NCBI RefSeq assembly: GCF_015706575.1
Contig: NW_024037076.1
Coordinates: forward strand, 15,814,898-15,878,897
Direction of reading: 5' to 3'
Source of the DNA: Patiria miniata
Taxonomy: Eukaryota; Echinodermata; Asteroidea; Valvatida; Asterinidae
Length of the DNA stretch: 64,000 bases
A model generated the notes under the pieces. That model searched no databases. It was not told where the DNA came from and saw only the letters and a program-made list of their open reading frames with translations. The translations under genes were made by a program, and so were the position numbers. Position 1 is the stretch's first letter; each line of letters starts with the position of its first letter. This document shows positions 1 through 12,534 of this stretch, one piece after another.

Positions 1-248
1 CTCCATAAACCATGAATCCGCATGAAACTAGATGCCTTTTTCTCAGTTTTGTCGCGGTGTCATTATGGTAAAAAAGCTATTCTTATGGTATGCTTGTCTT
101 GCACATTGCCGTTAAAGCAATTTCCTATACTTGGTAACGAAATCAATTCCAACGGCATTCTGGGAATCCAATATGGCCGCCGTTGACAACAATAGTGAAT
201 TGTAATGGCAGATCAAAGTATACAAATATTGAATGCTTCAACTGTTGT

Positions 249-356
249 AGTAAAACTAGCTTCCCGAGGTGATCCATGGACATTCTATTTTTCCCGAGGC
301 GAAGCCGAGGGAAAATAAAATGCTCCATGGATCACCGTCCGAAGGAGGCTAGTTTT
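249..356. mobile_element. Short palindromic element
   Basis: The arms GTAAAACTAGCTTCCCGAGG and its reverse complement surround a TTCCCGAGGCGAAGCC-type centre. It is an almost fully self-complementary 108-bp MITE-like unit. Confidence 0.6.
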
Positions 357-359
357 ACT

Positions 360-1332
360 CACGAGATAAAACAGTCAGTATATGTTTTATAACACCTGTC
401 CCACAGATTGTGCTTGGTTTTAATATTTTAACATTATTTAAATCTAAATGCAGTTACAGTGAACTTCTATTTTAATACAAAATTGGTGAAAAATGTGTTT
501 CTCTCTTCCAAACCAGTACCCCTTGTACGAAATGTTTGAGCCCAAGTCTATAGCGCCACGCTCAAGGCTAGCACACCAGCATTCATTTGCGCACAAATAC
601 CGCGTCACGGAATAGGGTTGCTAATGGTGTAGTACTTTGGTAGCTACGGGTCTATGGCCGTGCACAGAAATATAGCAAATATAGATAGTACCACGTGACT
701 CACTCTTGACCTATCAAGACACAGAATCTGCGAGTGAAGTGTTATAATTGCATACACATTACATCTTAATAACACAATAAACTCAGTGTTCGAGCCGATT
801 AAATTGGTGACTCGAAAAGAAAACTTAAGATCTGAAATAAACTGTTTTGAACTTCTTATATTATGTGTTGTGATAAATAAAATAAAAAAAAATTAAAACG
901 CCAACAGTGGGCTGGATAGCTCAGTTTGTAGAACAATTGAACGGTTACCGTAGGTCACAGATTCAGTCAGTGTATTTGCTCAACTTTGAGAATTTTGTTT
1001 CCTACAGTTTCGAATTTACTATTTTTAAAAAAATCGAATCCTACATTAAACTGCAGAATACTTCATCCTTTGCTGCTAATTCGCGGCCCTGACTTATTAA
1101 AGGTATAAATAAAATTTGAAATTACACTGAATCTGATTCACGTCCTCTTTAAATTAAAATGATCGAAGTCACAACGACAATTTAAGCGCGGCATCAGACA
1201 GCACATAGGGCACCCTGGCGTGCAGTGTCGCGTTAATGTTTCTGCACGATTTCATGGAAAGGCTGCGCGTGTTTCATGATACGACTACACGTGCATCGAA
1301 CCAGGAAGAAAATCTGAAACTGACGACCTTAC
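360..1332. other. No gene seen apart from a tRNA-like repeat
   Basis: AT-rich sequence downstream of LRR exon 12, with short A-runs. No convincing exon on either strand. Confidence 0.5.
908..972 (+). repeat. tRNA-derived SINE head or tRNA relic
   Basis: GGATAGCTCAGTTTGTAGAA resembles a pol III A box, with a degenerate B box 30 bases on. It cannot fold into a full tRNA. Confidence 0.45.
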
Positions 1333-1410
1333 AGTAATCCATATATGGACGTGTTGACGAACAGTTCCTCCGGTAGACCGCCAGAAACGAGCCGGTTGCT
1401 GGACAATTGT
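1333..1410 (-). CDS. LRR gene exon 12 (one LRR), last in window
   Basis: A 78-nt exon with acceptor TTTTCAG and donor GTAAGG, phase 2-2. It encodes QLSSNRLVSGGLPEELFV then NTSIYGLL, two residues longer than standard. NTS is a possible N-glycosylation site. Because it ends with a donor, the gene must continue beyond the left edge. Confidence 0.78.
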
Positions 1411-4400
1411 CTGAAAACAAAACATCAGTCTTGGAGTTTAAAAGTAAGATTTTTTTCTGCCATAATGCAAATCATCAAAAATCCAAAGTAATTATTTTGC
1501 TAAAAAATGACGCCATAAAGCCCTAGCATGCTTTGTGTTGCTGTACTTGAACGCTTCATCCGGGTCCCTAGGTTTTCTTTTAAGAGTAAATGGGTACCTG
1601 TGAGGGCAGAAATGATTATTTGATTGATTGTAGCTGCTTTGGGCCGAATGGCCCCATCGAGCTGTATACTTCTCAGGGAGCTGACATTGTATTTGGAATG
1701 CTTAAATGGCTCAATGAGCAGGAGTAATAATGATGTTAAGCGATTTGATCTTAGTTAACCGCGCAATAATAACCCGTTATTGTTACCATTATAAGATACA
1801 TTAAAGTGTCGATGATATATAAGCTTACAATTGATCGATCCGTGTCGAGGCTGCAAACATATCTCCCGGAAGGCCTACAAGGTTGTTGGAAAACAATTGC
1901 CTACACCAAACAGGATACAGCACGGCGTCAAAAAGGCACATTCAATGTATTTTGCATGCAACTAGGAAAATCTCGAGTTCGTATTATATTTCGGCAGGTG
2001 ATCAAGGGGGTGGCGTTAAATGTGAACAAAAGCTCATCCTTGGTGAAAGGCGGGAGCTGCCAGTACATATTAGCGCTGTTCATATTGGACGATTCGCTCG
2101 TACCCACGGTCCTTACAGGGGGCCAGGAAGGGCTATAATTTCATTATAATGCCATGATGATGTAATCATTATCCATAAGTAAAAGGTCAAGCGGCGAGCT
2201 TTGGGACCCTTCGCGCGCCACGCCTATGGGCGTTTGACCGTCCGGGTTGCCCTTTCAGCTGCTATAATTTGTGCCGGTTATAATATTCTCCTACCCGAGG
2301 GGTCGGGAAGCGCAACTCCAGGGGTGGACTTTCAGGCTTTTTCTAGACTGGTTCCCGGTTACTCCATTGTTCTTCGGTCCTTGTAGGGACAGTAGCTATG
2401 CTAGCAATGAATCCCGAATGCATTTGGAGGTTCCTTCTAAATGTGTGCAAATTATTATGCTGACTAGACTAGGTCTGATTCCCGCAATGTTGTGGTGATC
2501 AGCTTCGATTTTCGCAGAATTAGAAAGTGTCTCGGGCATCTATCAGCAAAGAGAGGGAAACTATTTTCATTATTTTGAAACCTATGCAGTTGAAATGTGA
2601 AAACACTGGCGATTTTGTCTGATTAATGCTGTATGGAAAGAGTCAGTTTTTTGCCGTGTGTTCAATGTCATTCATGAGCGAAGCTGTAATCATCTTATTC
2701 AAAAATAAACATATCAAATTGCTCACGCGAAGACGTAGGCCAATCAATGACCTTAAATGCGAACTAGCTACCCGTCTCCGTATTTTATAGGGGGACCAGT
2801 TTATTTCTTCGCGCGACCCCATTGAATGGACTTTGTTTGACCAATAACACGGGTCAACTCTTCCGCCGGCGCATGGAACGTGCAAACATATTGCACGTGC
2901 ATTGGTTGACGCAGTAATAAGGTGTCCACAATGCTTTTGCGCACCTGAGCTTCCTTCGAAAGATTGTGTGCAAGAGATCAGCCCTTCCCAGTGCCCCGTT
3001 TAAATTTAATGGCGGTGGGTACGAGCAAAAGCTGGCGCTTTTATCGGTGCAATTGCGCGACGTTAAAAATGGCACTCTTGAAAAAGGCGCTTGTGAAAAA
3101 AGGCACTAGCTCATAATACCCACTCAACCGGTCTACGGACAGGGGCGCACCCACGATTTGGTTGGGGGCCTCACAATTTTTTTTTAACAAATCGTGTTTT
3201 TCTTTTGGTCGGGGGGGGGGACTATTTTTGACGTTGGTGGCGCCACTTACACCCATATTGCGCCACTTAAACCGCTTTTATACTACTCAAAAATAGGCCA
3301 CATAGATATCACCAAGGTCAAATCGTGGAACCAAAAAAAAAAAAAAAAAAAATTTACAACCTGGGGGGGGGGGGCTCAAGCCCCCCGAGGGGACCCCCCC
3401 CCCCTCCTTGGGTGCACCACTGCCGTCGGATGCTACGCCACTGCGGTGCAAATTCAGGAAAAGCATGAGATAAACTCCTTTTTTATCGAGGTCATGTGTC
3501 AAGGACATCTTCGAAGTTGGAAACCGTGTACAAACCAATATTAAGTAGAGTTGCAAAAATAGTTCGTACAATAGGATATGGGGCTATCCTCGGTTTACAT
3601 GTTCATCATTATCAAAGCAATGTCAATGAATACATGGTTCTGGGCAGCCTCATGTGCCAACAACCTTATTTGTAGTTTGCAAGTTATGTAACAAAGAATA
3701 CTGGACGGAATCTCTTAAAATCAAATCATTAGGCCTACTTACACTGAACGGAATGTTTTCACGCCTTGAAATGCCCCAGAAGCGACGAACCTTATCCTAT
3801 TGCTTGCCAGATCGCTAAGGGGGAAAAGGTTTGACATTGCAAAAAAAAGGTAAGGATATTTGTTTTTTTAAGAATAACTCAAATTTGAAACTGACTGACC
3901 GTCCGTATTTGAGAGCTTGAATTTTTTTATGACTCTTTAATCGACTACATCATTATTGCTTTTATAAATTCTGGCATGAGATTCACACAATGACACATAC
4001 AGAATATCAATTTCCAAGTCAGAACGCTGTAACGAAGGGTCAGTGAACAGTCCGGTCGGTATCTCTTCCAGCTCGTTGCCGCCAAGCCGTCTAGTTGAAA
4101 TACAAAAGGGGAAAAAAAGCCGGGTTAGTTAAAAAATGTGCTGTGCTTCGTGCATAATGCGAGAATAATTAGTTTTGGAAGAGTCGATATTTCGTTTTGC
4201 GCTATTCGGAATTAGTTATTCACACACGCTTCGGAAATCGTTTACAACGGTCGATGCATGAAAATAAGGACTAGAACAGGGGTATCCGCTCCGTTCAAAA
4301 GTACCCTCTCACCGGCAAAGAAAGTACAGTTGGGGGTGACCGACCGACGCCATCTTGCCTGACTGCAATTTTTCCGCGACGCGCGGCCACCACTAGCACT

Positions 4401-7400
4401 ACGCGTACATACTGGTCTAACCATTGATCTCCATTAGTAAGACCAATGGGTACGACTGAATCCCCAGGTGTACGTGTTTCACACACAAGGAACGTTGCGC
4501 GTCAACCAGCGGAATGTCCCGCCCGCGCTTATTTTGTCCGTACCACACGCTGTTAGTTCGAAGTACGTTGTGTTGCAAGTCAGGTTCTCGGACTTTAATT
4601 TCCCTTGAAAAAAAAATCCTCCAAACCACATATCGGTAAAAAATAAAGTTCCAAATGAATAACAAACCTTTTTAAGAGAAAAAAAAAGTAAAGAAGAAGA
4701 AATTAAAAAAAAAAGCATCCATTGGAAATCGAACTCGCACCACAAGGTTCGTAATTCAACGTAGTATCCACTGCACTACAGCAGTACCTCAATCGGTTGG
4801 TTGTTTTGAACATTATAGTATTGCATATATAGCGCCCTCCAGCATAGTTCTACAAATGTATATATACTAGAGAGCGTGTGGTATGGGGGAAAAAATCGTG
4901 TCCCGCCCATGGGACGTCGTTGCTAGGTAAAAGGGCGCCCTCTTTCGTTGGCGCACGGAGCCCATATATAGAGTTGTATGATCAACCCAAAATGGAAACG
5001 GACGCAGCTTGTAATTTGTAATGGAATCTCACTAAAACATGACTTTTTTTTTACAAAACGAAGTGAGTATATCTCGGTGATGTACTCTGCGTTATACCAA
5101 AGATCCTATATAGGGGAAGATACGGCACTGGATACGTATATTTTGGTACGGTGACCTGTGGATCACGATGACGTCATCAAATTGGGCCACGGGGAATGAC
5201 GCCCCGTGCGGTAGGTAAGTAAACGCGCGTGCGGCTAAGGTGAATTAACAAGTGAATTTTAGGACATCGAGTGTAAAATGCGAGCGGGATTTGCATTGAT
5301 TAAGAAAACAAGTTCGATCGAATCTCGGAATTAAGCTGAGGGCCAACGAATTCATGTTCACCTTATTTGACCTTTGACCCTAAAGCTGTAGGTCAGATGA
5401 AGAGGTCACCATGGACTTTTGTTGATGGTTGACCAAGGCCAACATGCTGACAGCACTAGTTTTGTCATTTGAGCTTATTTAAAAATTTGATGTAATTTTG
5501 ACCTTGACCCCATGATCACCTTTGACCCTAGTTTGGTCATGTGACATGTTGGGGCTGGGCTACTGATACTTTCGACAAAGTTTGGTTGAAATCGGTCAAC
5601 ATAATTATGTAGGAGCAATAGACAATATCAACTAACTAACGAACTAGCCAACTATAACGAACGGAGAGCCATGATGATTTGTTGAGCTGATACCCGCAGC
5701 TAATAAAAAAGACGAATACACCGAGAAAGGAATTTAAAAGTGAACGAATAAATAAATAAAAGGGGATTAAAGTAGACCTGTCAGTAATATAAATAGTAAT
5801 TTGAGATTTAGCAGTGCTTATTTATAATTATCAGAGAATACAATAATTATGTAAGTTAGCAGCGATTGTTCAATAGTCTACAACTTTCCTGAATTTGCTC
5901 AAATATGGAAACCAGCTTCAAGTGTTGTGCCTTGAAAAGAGGCTGCGCATTTTATTTGTATTATTAATTATGAATAAATAGTTTACTATCAAAACATGAA
6001 GAGAATTGTGATCCCCTTCATTTTTTGACGGTACAATAATTCATATTATTTTTAAAACGATTTACATTACATTAAAAACGCTTTACATTTAAACCAAAAC
6101 ATCAATTGTTAAAACTGAAAAATAACCATTAATACTTTAATATATTTGTTTAGCGATTAATACAAAAATATATTGCTTACTTTAAAAAAAACCTGTTGAG
6201 AGTAAGCCATAAACAATAATGCAAATGATGCAAAGTGGGAAGAATGGGGAAAAAAAGGTTCCCACCACCCCTTTCTCTGAATGCATACATGTTCCTGTAA
6301 AGCTCATTAGCAGAATGTTAATGTACTCAGGCATTTTCCATGAAGCACAAGAGTTGAGATATTAATCAGAGAATCAACTGCTCTAAAATTACATTATCTG
6401 CCCTTTTTCACCAAAGAAAAAATAGTTTAGCAACTTTGCACAACTAAGTTATCACGCTTTTTACCTACCTACCGCCAGGGGCGCCCTTCCCCACCACGAC
6501 CTCTGAGAAAGTACTTCCTGTGTCACTGTTTTTTCAGCGGAATGTCCCATCTTCCCCTATATAAGATCATTGGTTATACTCACATGTATCCCTGGCCAAA
6601 GACATTTGCAAAGGTATGCGGTTTCAAAGTTTGCAAACGGTTTTCGGAAATTTCCCTGAAAGAAAAAGAACTGGTCATTTTAGTAACATTATTGTGTCTC
6701 TCTTTCGATTGCGTTTCCCACCGAATACACAAAAACATGCAATTTGATTGTCTTAAAATTCCCGGGTCGGATTGAACCGAGACCCGGGTCTATTTGTTCA
6801 ACCGTTTTCCGGGACGAAAAAATTACACTGACAAAAGCACCGAACAAAAATTGACCCAAAAAGGTCAGTTTTGACCCTGACAAACGTAAAGCCAATTTGG
6901 ACCCGGGTTAATTGTGGGTCAATCCGACTCGGGAATGTGACAAAGAATTTGACATAAAAACTTGCCATAAACATATTGCTTTTGAAGGACCTCTGTAAAT
7001 AAGCTTAAAACGAGGAATGGTCATTGATAAGAAAACCTCTGAAAACGGAGGTTATGTATAGGTTTTCCAGGCCAGTTTCGCAAAAATGGCATTCAAATTC
7101 ATCTTTAGTGGCCAATTTGAAGCAAATTAGCTCCCTGCTGTCATTTCCATGTTTCGTATTAGTTTTCAGACGTTCAAATTGGTTGTTAGACCTGACAATT
7201 TCATGTTTAACACATCCTAAGTTGAAGTTATGTCGTTCGGTTTAAATGATCATTCAAAAAATTAGCAGTCTGTTTGGTTTAGGGTTATTTGCATAAGAAT
7301 CTTATTTTCGTTTTCATCTCCACGCATTCTATACTTAGTACTTTCTGCATTCAAAATAATGGGAAACAAAGGCAAGATGCGAGTTTGTGATCTGATATAC

Positions 7401-10400
7401 CAAACCCTCCGGAGACATGTGTACAATAGGGAACAAAAGATTGTATACGTCTCCACGGGGCAATTTCTATAGATGAAAACGTCTCCACAAGGTTTACAGG
7501 AAAACTAGGAATTTCCAAGGTGGGTTAATTGATCTGTCGCAAATGGAAGAGTTTGAGAAAAGGGATATTAAGTCCAAATTTCAGCCAAGGAAAGTAATTC
7601 TGGTTAAAACAAAAGCATTTGATGTGCAAAAAAGAGGGGGCTGATCAGTTTGGTTATTTTCTTGCTGCTGCTTTGTGGAAGAATCCTGTGAGAAAAGTTC
7701 TCATGTACATTCCAATTGGAACAAAGCAACTCTGTTGAATTCTAACGAACAAATGAATGTTATCTACCGTTTTCGAATCCCTTTGCTTACATTTGACAAT
7801 GCTTGCTTCTTGGTGAATTCGAACGCCAAAACTGTCGCGACTGGAAGCTCGAACGAATTTGAATGACCCAGTGTGACCCAAGTTTTATTTTTATTTCCTT
7901 TTTTGAAACTGATTCCTTGAAAAGTGCAATCGCATGCTTTTGGATTTAAATTGAACGATTTATTTATTTATTTGAATGTTGATCTAAATTTGCATCCAAA
8001 TTCGCGCAAAAATGGGTGATTCGTCAAAGGAATCTGACAAGGAAACTGACAAGGAAAACCTATATTGTAACACGTTAAATTTGTCTGGCAACTGTTTCCA
8101 CTTTCTAAGACAGCGACTCCAATTTGGTGTATCTGTATATCTTAACAGGCAATAAAACGAAAATGCCACCGTCTTCAGTGTGATCTCTTAATCACTATGT
8201 CGACTATAGTGTTTAGAACAGAAATCAAAACCCCGTAAAACAAAAAAATCATGTTTCCCAGTGACTTACATTTTGTTGCAATGCAAACCTTCTATGGAGT
8301 CCGGCCTCAGCTCTGTCAGTTTATTATCGTTTAAACGACTTGGATACGGTAATTAAAATAAAGACGATAGATTAATTATAAAACTGCTAAGGCTTCGCAT
8401 GTTTTAATGTGCAAATATTGAAATAGTTGTATTTAGTTGAACACAATGTTCGCATTCGTGTCACACCATATCCGAGCGAGCTTGAAATCTGTACACTATG
8501 GTGATTTAATAGTAAGCGAAAACGTTCATCATGATTGAAAAACCAACCTCTCAATAGAGCAACTCATCGCAATTATACTTGTAACCAGTTCTCGGTGAAC
8601 GAAATAGACCCAATAATGATAGTAATTCTAGAAACTTACATTGAATCAATGTTGGGTGGTCCTGCTAAGCTTCTTGGTTGTAATTCCATGATGTGATTGC
8701 TCGATAAATGCCTGTGGATTGAGCAGCAGTTTTCAGTGAAAAACATATATATGTATTAGGTTTTCCGGCCAATTAGGATAAAAGTCGATCAGCTACACTC
8801 CCGGCCCAATCAATTTCACGTAAAAAAATTGAATGCTTCCGTACATCAGTAATGTCAATAAATAAATTCATTCAAATTCAAAATGGCTGTTCCTAAATTT
8901 TCGATGAGTCAGAAGCAAGAGGATTATTAAGAAATTAATTTCATCAATTGTCAAACAGTTGCAACATTGTGCATTAACATGTGCTTTCATATTCGTGTAC
9001 AGGTAATTAGATTTGTTTTCATAGAGAAAATATACTGCGAGGTTCGTAGGGTAAACAAGTTTCTGTCAAAGAATGTTTTAATATAAAATGGAAGTCACAT
9101 GACACTGCAGACTATAGTAGCCATTGTAGAGAGGTAGAAGCTTATATTAAAGCATTAGAAAGCCCAGACTAGCGACAACTAGCAAACACTCCAAGCATCA
9201 GGGGACTTCCTCCCAATTTGAAACACAGAGTGAACATCATTGCTGACATTACAATGAAAAGGATGAATTCCGATTAAGACAAACGAAGTGAAATAGGTAT
9301 AAATCCCTTGAGCGGAAGAATTACTAAAAAGAACACGAAATTGTGTTCAAACCCTTACAATAAAAATCCAATGGTATTACAATGGTAACCAATGGTAACC
9401 AATGGTAATTATTGTAACTGAATGGTTTTGAACGGTAAAATCATTGGTACTAATGGTTAACAAATGGTACCTGTATGGTTTCATATGGTAAACCATTGGT
9501 TATATATGGTAACCAAACATAACCAATGGTATCCAATGGTAAAATCCACATATTATGCTCAATGGTTGAAACAGTAGCAAATGGTACTCGTATGGTATTG
9601 TATAAAAACCAATTGGTGCTGAATGGTACCAATGGTAAATCAGTGGTGCTCAAATGGTATTGTATGAAAACCAATTGGTGCTGAATGGTACGAATGGTAA
9701 ATCAGTGGTGCTCAATGGTATTGTATGAAAACCAATTGGTGCTGAATGGTACCAATGGTAACTCAGTGGTCAATGGTTGAAATCAATATCAAATGGTACT
9801 CGTATGGTTTTTGTATGGCAACCATTGGTGCTAAATGGTACCAATGGTAATGTCAGTGGTGCTCGAATGGCTATACAGTCGTCAAATAAAAACAGTTTTA
9901 CATGCATAATTAATTATTAATTCCACCAGTATATATTCCATAATCCCAGAGCACTTGGTGGTTATACAACTGCACTCATGCAGTAGCAATTTGTTATATA
10001 ACAGTTGTGTACACACTGCAAGAAACCACAGTAGGGGAGTATGTATGGGGGACCCCCCCCCCCCCCCCCCGTGCACCCCCCCCCCCCCGAACTAACTTTC
10101 ACCAATTATTTTAGGTGCCTTTTAGGGTCCTTAAACACATTTTGGATGTTAACAGGGAAAAATCCGATGCGAAGGAGAAATCCAAGATGGCGGCCAAAAT
10201 GGCTGCTAAAAATGGTAAAAACTGGAAAAAAGGCATAACTCAGCCAAATTATGTGATAAAAGCATAAATAAAATGGTTAGTTATATGTTTTAGACCCTCA
10301 AAAACTCATTTCTGGTATCCTTTTTTGCTATTATGCTTCAAATTCAAGATGGCGGCCAATTTGCTGGCTAATATGGCCGCCATATTGGTTAAAAATGGAA

Positions 10401-12503
10401 AAAGTCACATATCAGCCTAATATTATGATAAAATCCTAAGTGAAATTGTTAGTTATATGTTTTTACCCTCACAAATTAATTTCTGGTATCTCTTTTTTTC
10501 TATCATGCTTCAAATGCATGATGGCGGTTAAGATGGCGGCCAATGTGGCCGCCAAAATGGGGAAAAAATGGGGGGAAAATCATATTTTAGCCAAATAGTG
10601 TGATAAAAGCATCAATAAAACTGTTACTTATGTTTTTTATCCTCGCAATTTCATTTCTGGTATCCGATTTTTGCTATCATGCTTCAAATTCAAGATGGTG
10701 GCTAGGATGGCCGCAAAAATAGCCTCCAAAATCGGTCAAATGTGAGAAAAATGATATATATTAGCCAATTAATTATGATAAATGCATACATTTAATTATT
10801 AGATACATGCTCTTAACCCTTACAAATTCATTTCAAGCATTCTTGCCTTTTGCTACCATGAACCAAATTCAAGATGGCTGCCAATATGGCTGCCAAAAAT
10901 GGTGATATTTAAGAATAGCCTTATATTGGCCATAGATATAAATGAAATGTATGAGTGAAAGTTGAGATTATGTACTTGAGACTTCATTGCATATCTGGAT
11001 TTGTCTTACTTACAAACATGTTCCAAATTCAAGATGGTGGTCTAAGTGACCGTAGTAAGGCCGGGCTTCCATCATCGGCCGGTTTAAGTACAGGCCATCC
11101 GGTAGCTCGGCCGGTTAGTTTAATCCTCTTCAAACCGACCGAGCAACCGGCCAGACACTAGCTGAGGCATCCACCCACTATAGTAGGTGATCTATTGTGT
11201 TCACGCCTGAAAATTGCAGGTCCAGCATCTGAGACCCAACAGTGAGGGGTATGTAATCCGCTTAATCCTCCACGTCAACAAAAGGCCTAAGCGCGTGACT
11301 GCTATAGAAATGAACTGGCCACTTTCTTCGTGGGGAGGGCTTCCTGCTACTTCTTTTGATAAATTTTCCTTTCATAGAAACCTAACTGTTAGGTAGTGTG
11401 CTAAAACAAAATGTAATGAATAAATAAATGCCAGCCCTCCATCTATGGAAAGATAGAGTCTGGAGACTTGTTTACGCCATGAAGACAAAATGTAATGAAT
11501 AAATAAATGCCAGCCCTCCATCTATGGAAAGATAGAGTCTGGAGACTTGTTTACGCCATGAAGACACAATAGACACTAATCCGCTTAGAACTATTTGTTC
11601 AACTTTGGAGGCAGACAGGCTACATACTAGTAGGTTGTTTGTTGAGCGGCTGAGTGGCAAAAAAACCGGCTGAGGATCATACCGGCCTCAAAGGGCCGGT
11701 ACAGGGCAGCGCAGTGGAAGAGGTCAGATCATAAAGGTAGAATTAGATGTACCCATCCAGGAAATTCTACCTCCTAGAGAGCACATGGCTACATTATTTG
11801 GCTGTGTATGACGTTTTTCTATTTTTTTTTTTACCAATGAGGCGGCCATATGGGCCGCCATATTGGCCGCTATATTGGCCGCCATTTTGAATTTGAAGCA
11901 TGATAGCAAAAACCAGATGCTAAAAATGAATTTGCGAGGGTAAAACATATAACTAACAATTTTATTGATGTTTTTATCACATTTAATGGCTGATATATGC
12001 CTTTTTGCGATTTTGTTTACCATTTTGGCGGCCATATTGGCCACCATCCTGGCCATCATCATGAATTTGAAGCATGATAGCAAAACAGAGATACCAAAAA
12101 TGAATTTGCGAGGGTAAAAAAAACATATAACTAACAATTGTATTGATGCTTGTTTCACATTATTCGGCTGATATATGACTTTAAAAAAAAAAAGTTTTAC
12201 CAATAAGGCGGCCATATTGGCCGCCTTGTAATAATGACCGGTGTGTTTTCTGCCACCAAAGTCTCAAACGTCTCCCAATGAATTGGTCGTGCGTAGGCTA
12301 CTTCGCGCCATATGCGCGCGAGCCAGTACGCGAACGCGGTGTGTCCCCCACTGGAGCTCTCAATTATGTTCGAAAAGCGCCCTTTCTTGTTTGCGCACGG
12401 AGCCCAGAGTAATGTAGCCTTTCGCCAAGTCCATCGAGGCCTTTTACAACTTGTCAAGAATTTCTTATGTTTTTCTTTATCATTTTTATTTTTATTTGTT
12501 TTA

Positions 12504-12534
<31 letters not shown>

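Larger units (their letters stand above)
4091..6583. other. Intron of the LRR gene between exons 8 and 9
   Basis: It contains a tRNA-like repeat (4716-4788), a TGACCTTTGACC-rich dispersed repeat (5340-5700) and otherwise AT-rich DNA. A stretch at 4310-4365 on the minus strand reads MASVGHPQLYFLC with a good donor but has no partner exon. Confidence 0.45.

Noticed and set aside
1806..2149. Two plus-strand open frames of 88-110 codons
   Set aside because: No domain, no splice support, and a well-supported LRR exon lies on the opposite strand at 1829-1900.
4310..4365. Minus-strand first exon starting MASVGHPQ
   Set aside because: Start context and donor look fine, but it lies inside an LRR intron with no continuing exon. 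A chance match is more likely.
9360..9880. CRISPR-like array of short repeats
   Set aside because: The spacers are not unique and the repeats vary. It is a eukaryotic minisatellite in an intron.
11724..12215. Minus-strand open frame of 163 codons with repeated AANMAA-type stretches
   Set aside because: It is the translation of the reverse-oriented AAGATGGCGGCC satellite units, not a gene.
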